Of a stretch of DNA of 64,000 bases, positions 62,901 to 64,000 are shown piece after piece (the first letter of the stretch is position 1; each line of letters begins with the position of its first letter). The notes beneath the pieces are model-generated. The model was not told the origin of the DNA. It saw nothing but the letters and a program-made list of their open reading frames with translations, and searched no databases. Origin of the DNA: Auanema rhodensis (lineage: Eukaryota > Nematoda > Chromadorea > Rhabditida > Rhabditidae); assembly GCA_964057225.1 (NCBI GenBank), contig OZ059899.1, positions 4,960,001 to 5,024,000 on the forward strand, in the 5' to 3' direction. The position numbers and the translations under genes were made by a program.

Positions 62901-64000
62901 TCTATCTTCTTGTTTCATCTATTTTCTTCTTTTTCTGAGCTAGGAAGTTCAATTTTTCATTCCTTTTCCCTATCTCTCCTTCTATGCTTTTGCCTGCTGT
63001 GAAAATCACTTTCTTGTTCTTGAGCTTTAAGCGTAGTCTTCATTCAGCTCTACTTTAACGTCATCTGGATTTAAATTTGTTGCCATCGTCGTTGAGAGCA
63101 GACATGTCGACTCGTTGAAAGCAACTACATGGTTTTGCCTATCTCTACTTCTCTTTCATCCGCCTCCGTCTTTTTCGCTAAAGGCAAATCCATTTCAAGT
63201 ATTCTCGTCTTTATGACTTTTTTTGTTACTCTATTCTATTCTATCGACCTCTATAACTATTTGTTCCTCTGACCTGCATCTGTTGTGCAAGCCTTGTTCC
63301 TAATCACATTTGCTAATTCGACAACATTCGTGAATGTTTGGCATTCTAAAAAAATCGGCTTTGTTGTTAGATCTTACATATATTTTCCTGCACTAATCAC
63401 CTGGTTTTTGGTTCTTATTATTGAAATGTATGCATGTTTCACCACGGGTTCCACCAATAAACTCAACATCATTATTTTCTCGGACTTCCTACTCCATTTT
63501 GAATAGCTGCTAGCTTTTCCTGTTAGTTGGTGATGTTTGATATCAAGGGTTGTAACCATACTTCTACATTTTTCAAAAATAACAGTTCTTTGTTGTTCTT
63601 GGTTACAGCTTCCCTTGCAGCATTCTTGTCTATGGCTTTTTCTCTTTCTTCTTTCCTTACAGCTACATTCTACAAATCCAGATGTTTTCCCGGGATGATT
63701 TCAGGTCTTCGACCGGCTTTCTTCATAAACAAGCCTCTACTGCCTTAGGAATTCAACCGAGTTAATAAAACTTCGTTTAGTAAAAGTTGAACTTTTCTGA
63801 AATAATCACAACTTATTCCAAGAACGCAATCTTTATGTTTCCACTTCCTGTTCCTTCTCTTATTCTTTAGGCCCTTTTAAAGTTTTTTGACCATTGTTCA
63901 ATAGTTGTTTTGAATTTATATCTGTTGTTTTCGGGTCTTCAAACTACATACTACTAATACGAATATACTAAGTTTATTGCCACTTTTGATAATATTGGCT
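59913..64000. other. Gene-free 4.1 kb, pyrimidine-rich on the plus strand
   Basis: No splice-supported exon or family motif was recognised. Open frames are short and hydrophobic because of the T/C bias. It may be 3' flanking sequence plus the long leader of a plus-strand gene beyond the window. Confidence 0.45.

Noticed and set aside
1-64000. CRISPR arrays, bacterial operons, ribosome binding sites and origins.
   Set aside because: The window is eukaryotic throughout, with spliced genes and Pol III tRNAs; no regularly spaced repeat array was seen.

Overview
The window is eukaryotic and reads as a nematode nuclear genome. It is AT-rich, with many 40-60 bp GT-AG introns (21 exons in 3.3 kb for the SPB1 gene), a cuticle-type collagen with an N-terminal membrane anchor, two CX-module proteins, and a ribosomal protein S27a fused to a strongly diverged ubiquitin-like domain. 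Several start codons lie a few bases after a bare TTTCAG or TTGTAG acceptor, as expected for spliced-leader trans-splicing. I cannot name the species. All gene models were read by hand from the sequence; nearly all close in frame over every exon, and coordinates may be off by a base.

Layout. 0.2-3.8 kb: 3' part of an unidentified minus-strand gene with an in-frame stop, an EF-hand rhomboid protease (+), and tRNA-Pro(AGG) (-). 4-9 kb: a pyrimidine-rich leader, then a muscle LIM protein gene (+) with two alternative exons for its second zinc finger. 9.8-14.2 kb: a 13-exon Yurt/EPB41L5-type FERM gene (-) followed by about 10 kb with no recognisable gene. 24-29.6 kb: two adjacent minus-strand secretory genes, an M1-aminopeptidase-like protein and an MPPED-type metallophosphoesterase, both lacking key catalytic residues. 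30.5-31.6 kb: cuticle collagen (-). 32.2-36.6 kb: the mitochondrial ribosomal protein L11 gene twice, as a 1,185 bp apparently perfect inverted repeat, interleaved with two directly repeated, diverged secreted EF-hand genes (+). 37.1-38.6 kb: carbohydrate sulfotransferase (+). 38.9-39.7 and 47.9-50.5 kb: two CX-module membrane proteins (-) separated by 8 kb of purine-rich sequence. 51.2-59.9 kb: tRNA-Ile(AAT) (-), a small unidentified minus-strand gene head-to-head with rps27a/ubl-1 (+), whose introns carry two near-identical box C/D snoRNA candidates, then SPB1/FTSJ3 (+) and a coiled-coil gene (+). 59.9-64 kb: pyrimidine-rich sequence with no gene seen.

How the genes relate. rps27a, its intronic snoRNA candidates and SPB1/FTSJ3 (an rRNA 2'-O-methyltransferase needed for 60S maturation) all serve ribosome production. 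Their 198 bp spacing with an acceptor just before the SPB1 start suggests a nematode operon. The M1-like/MPPED pair also has operon-like spacing (178 bp). The most unusual parts are the mrpl-11 inverted duplication around the EF-hand paralogs, the paired snoRNA candidates with compensating stem changes, the two neighbouring pseudo-hydrolases, and the alternative LIM exons.
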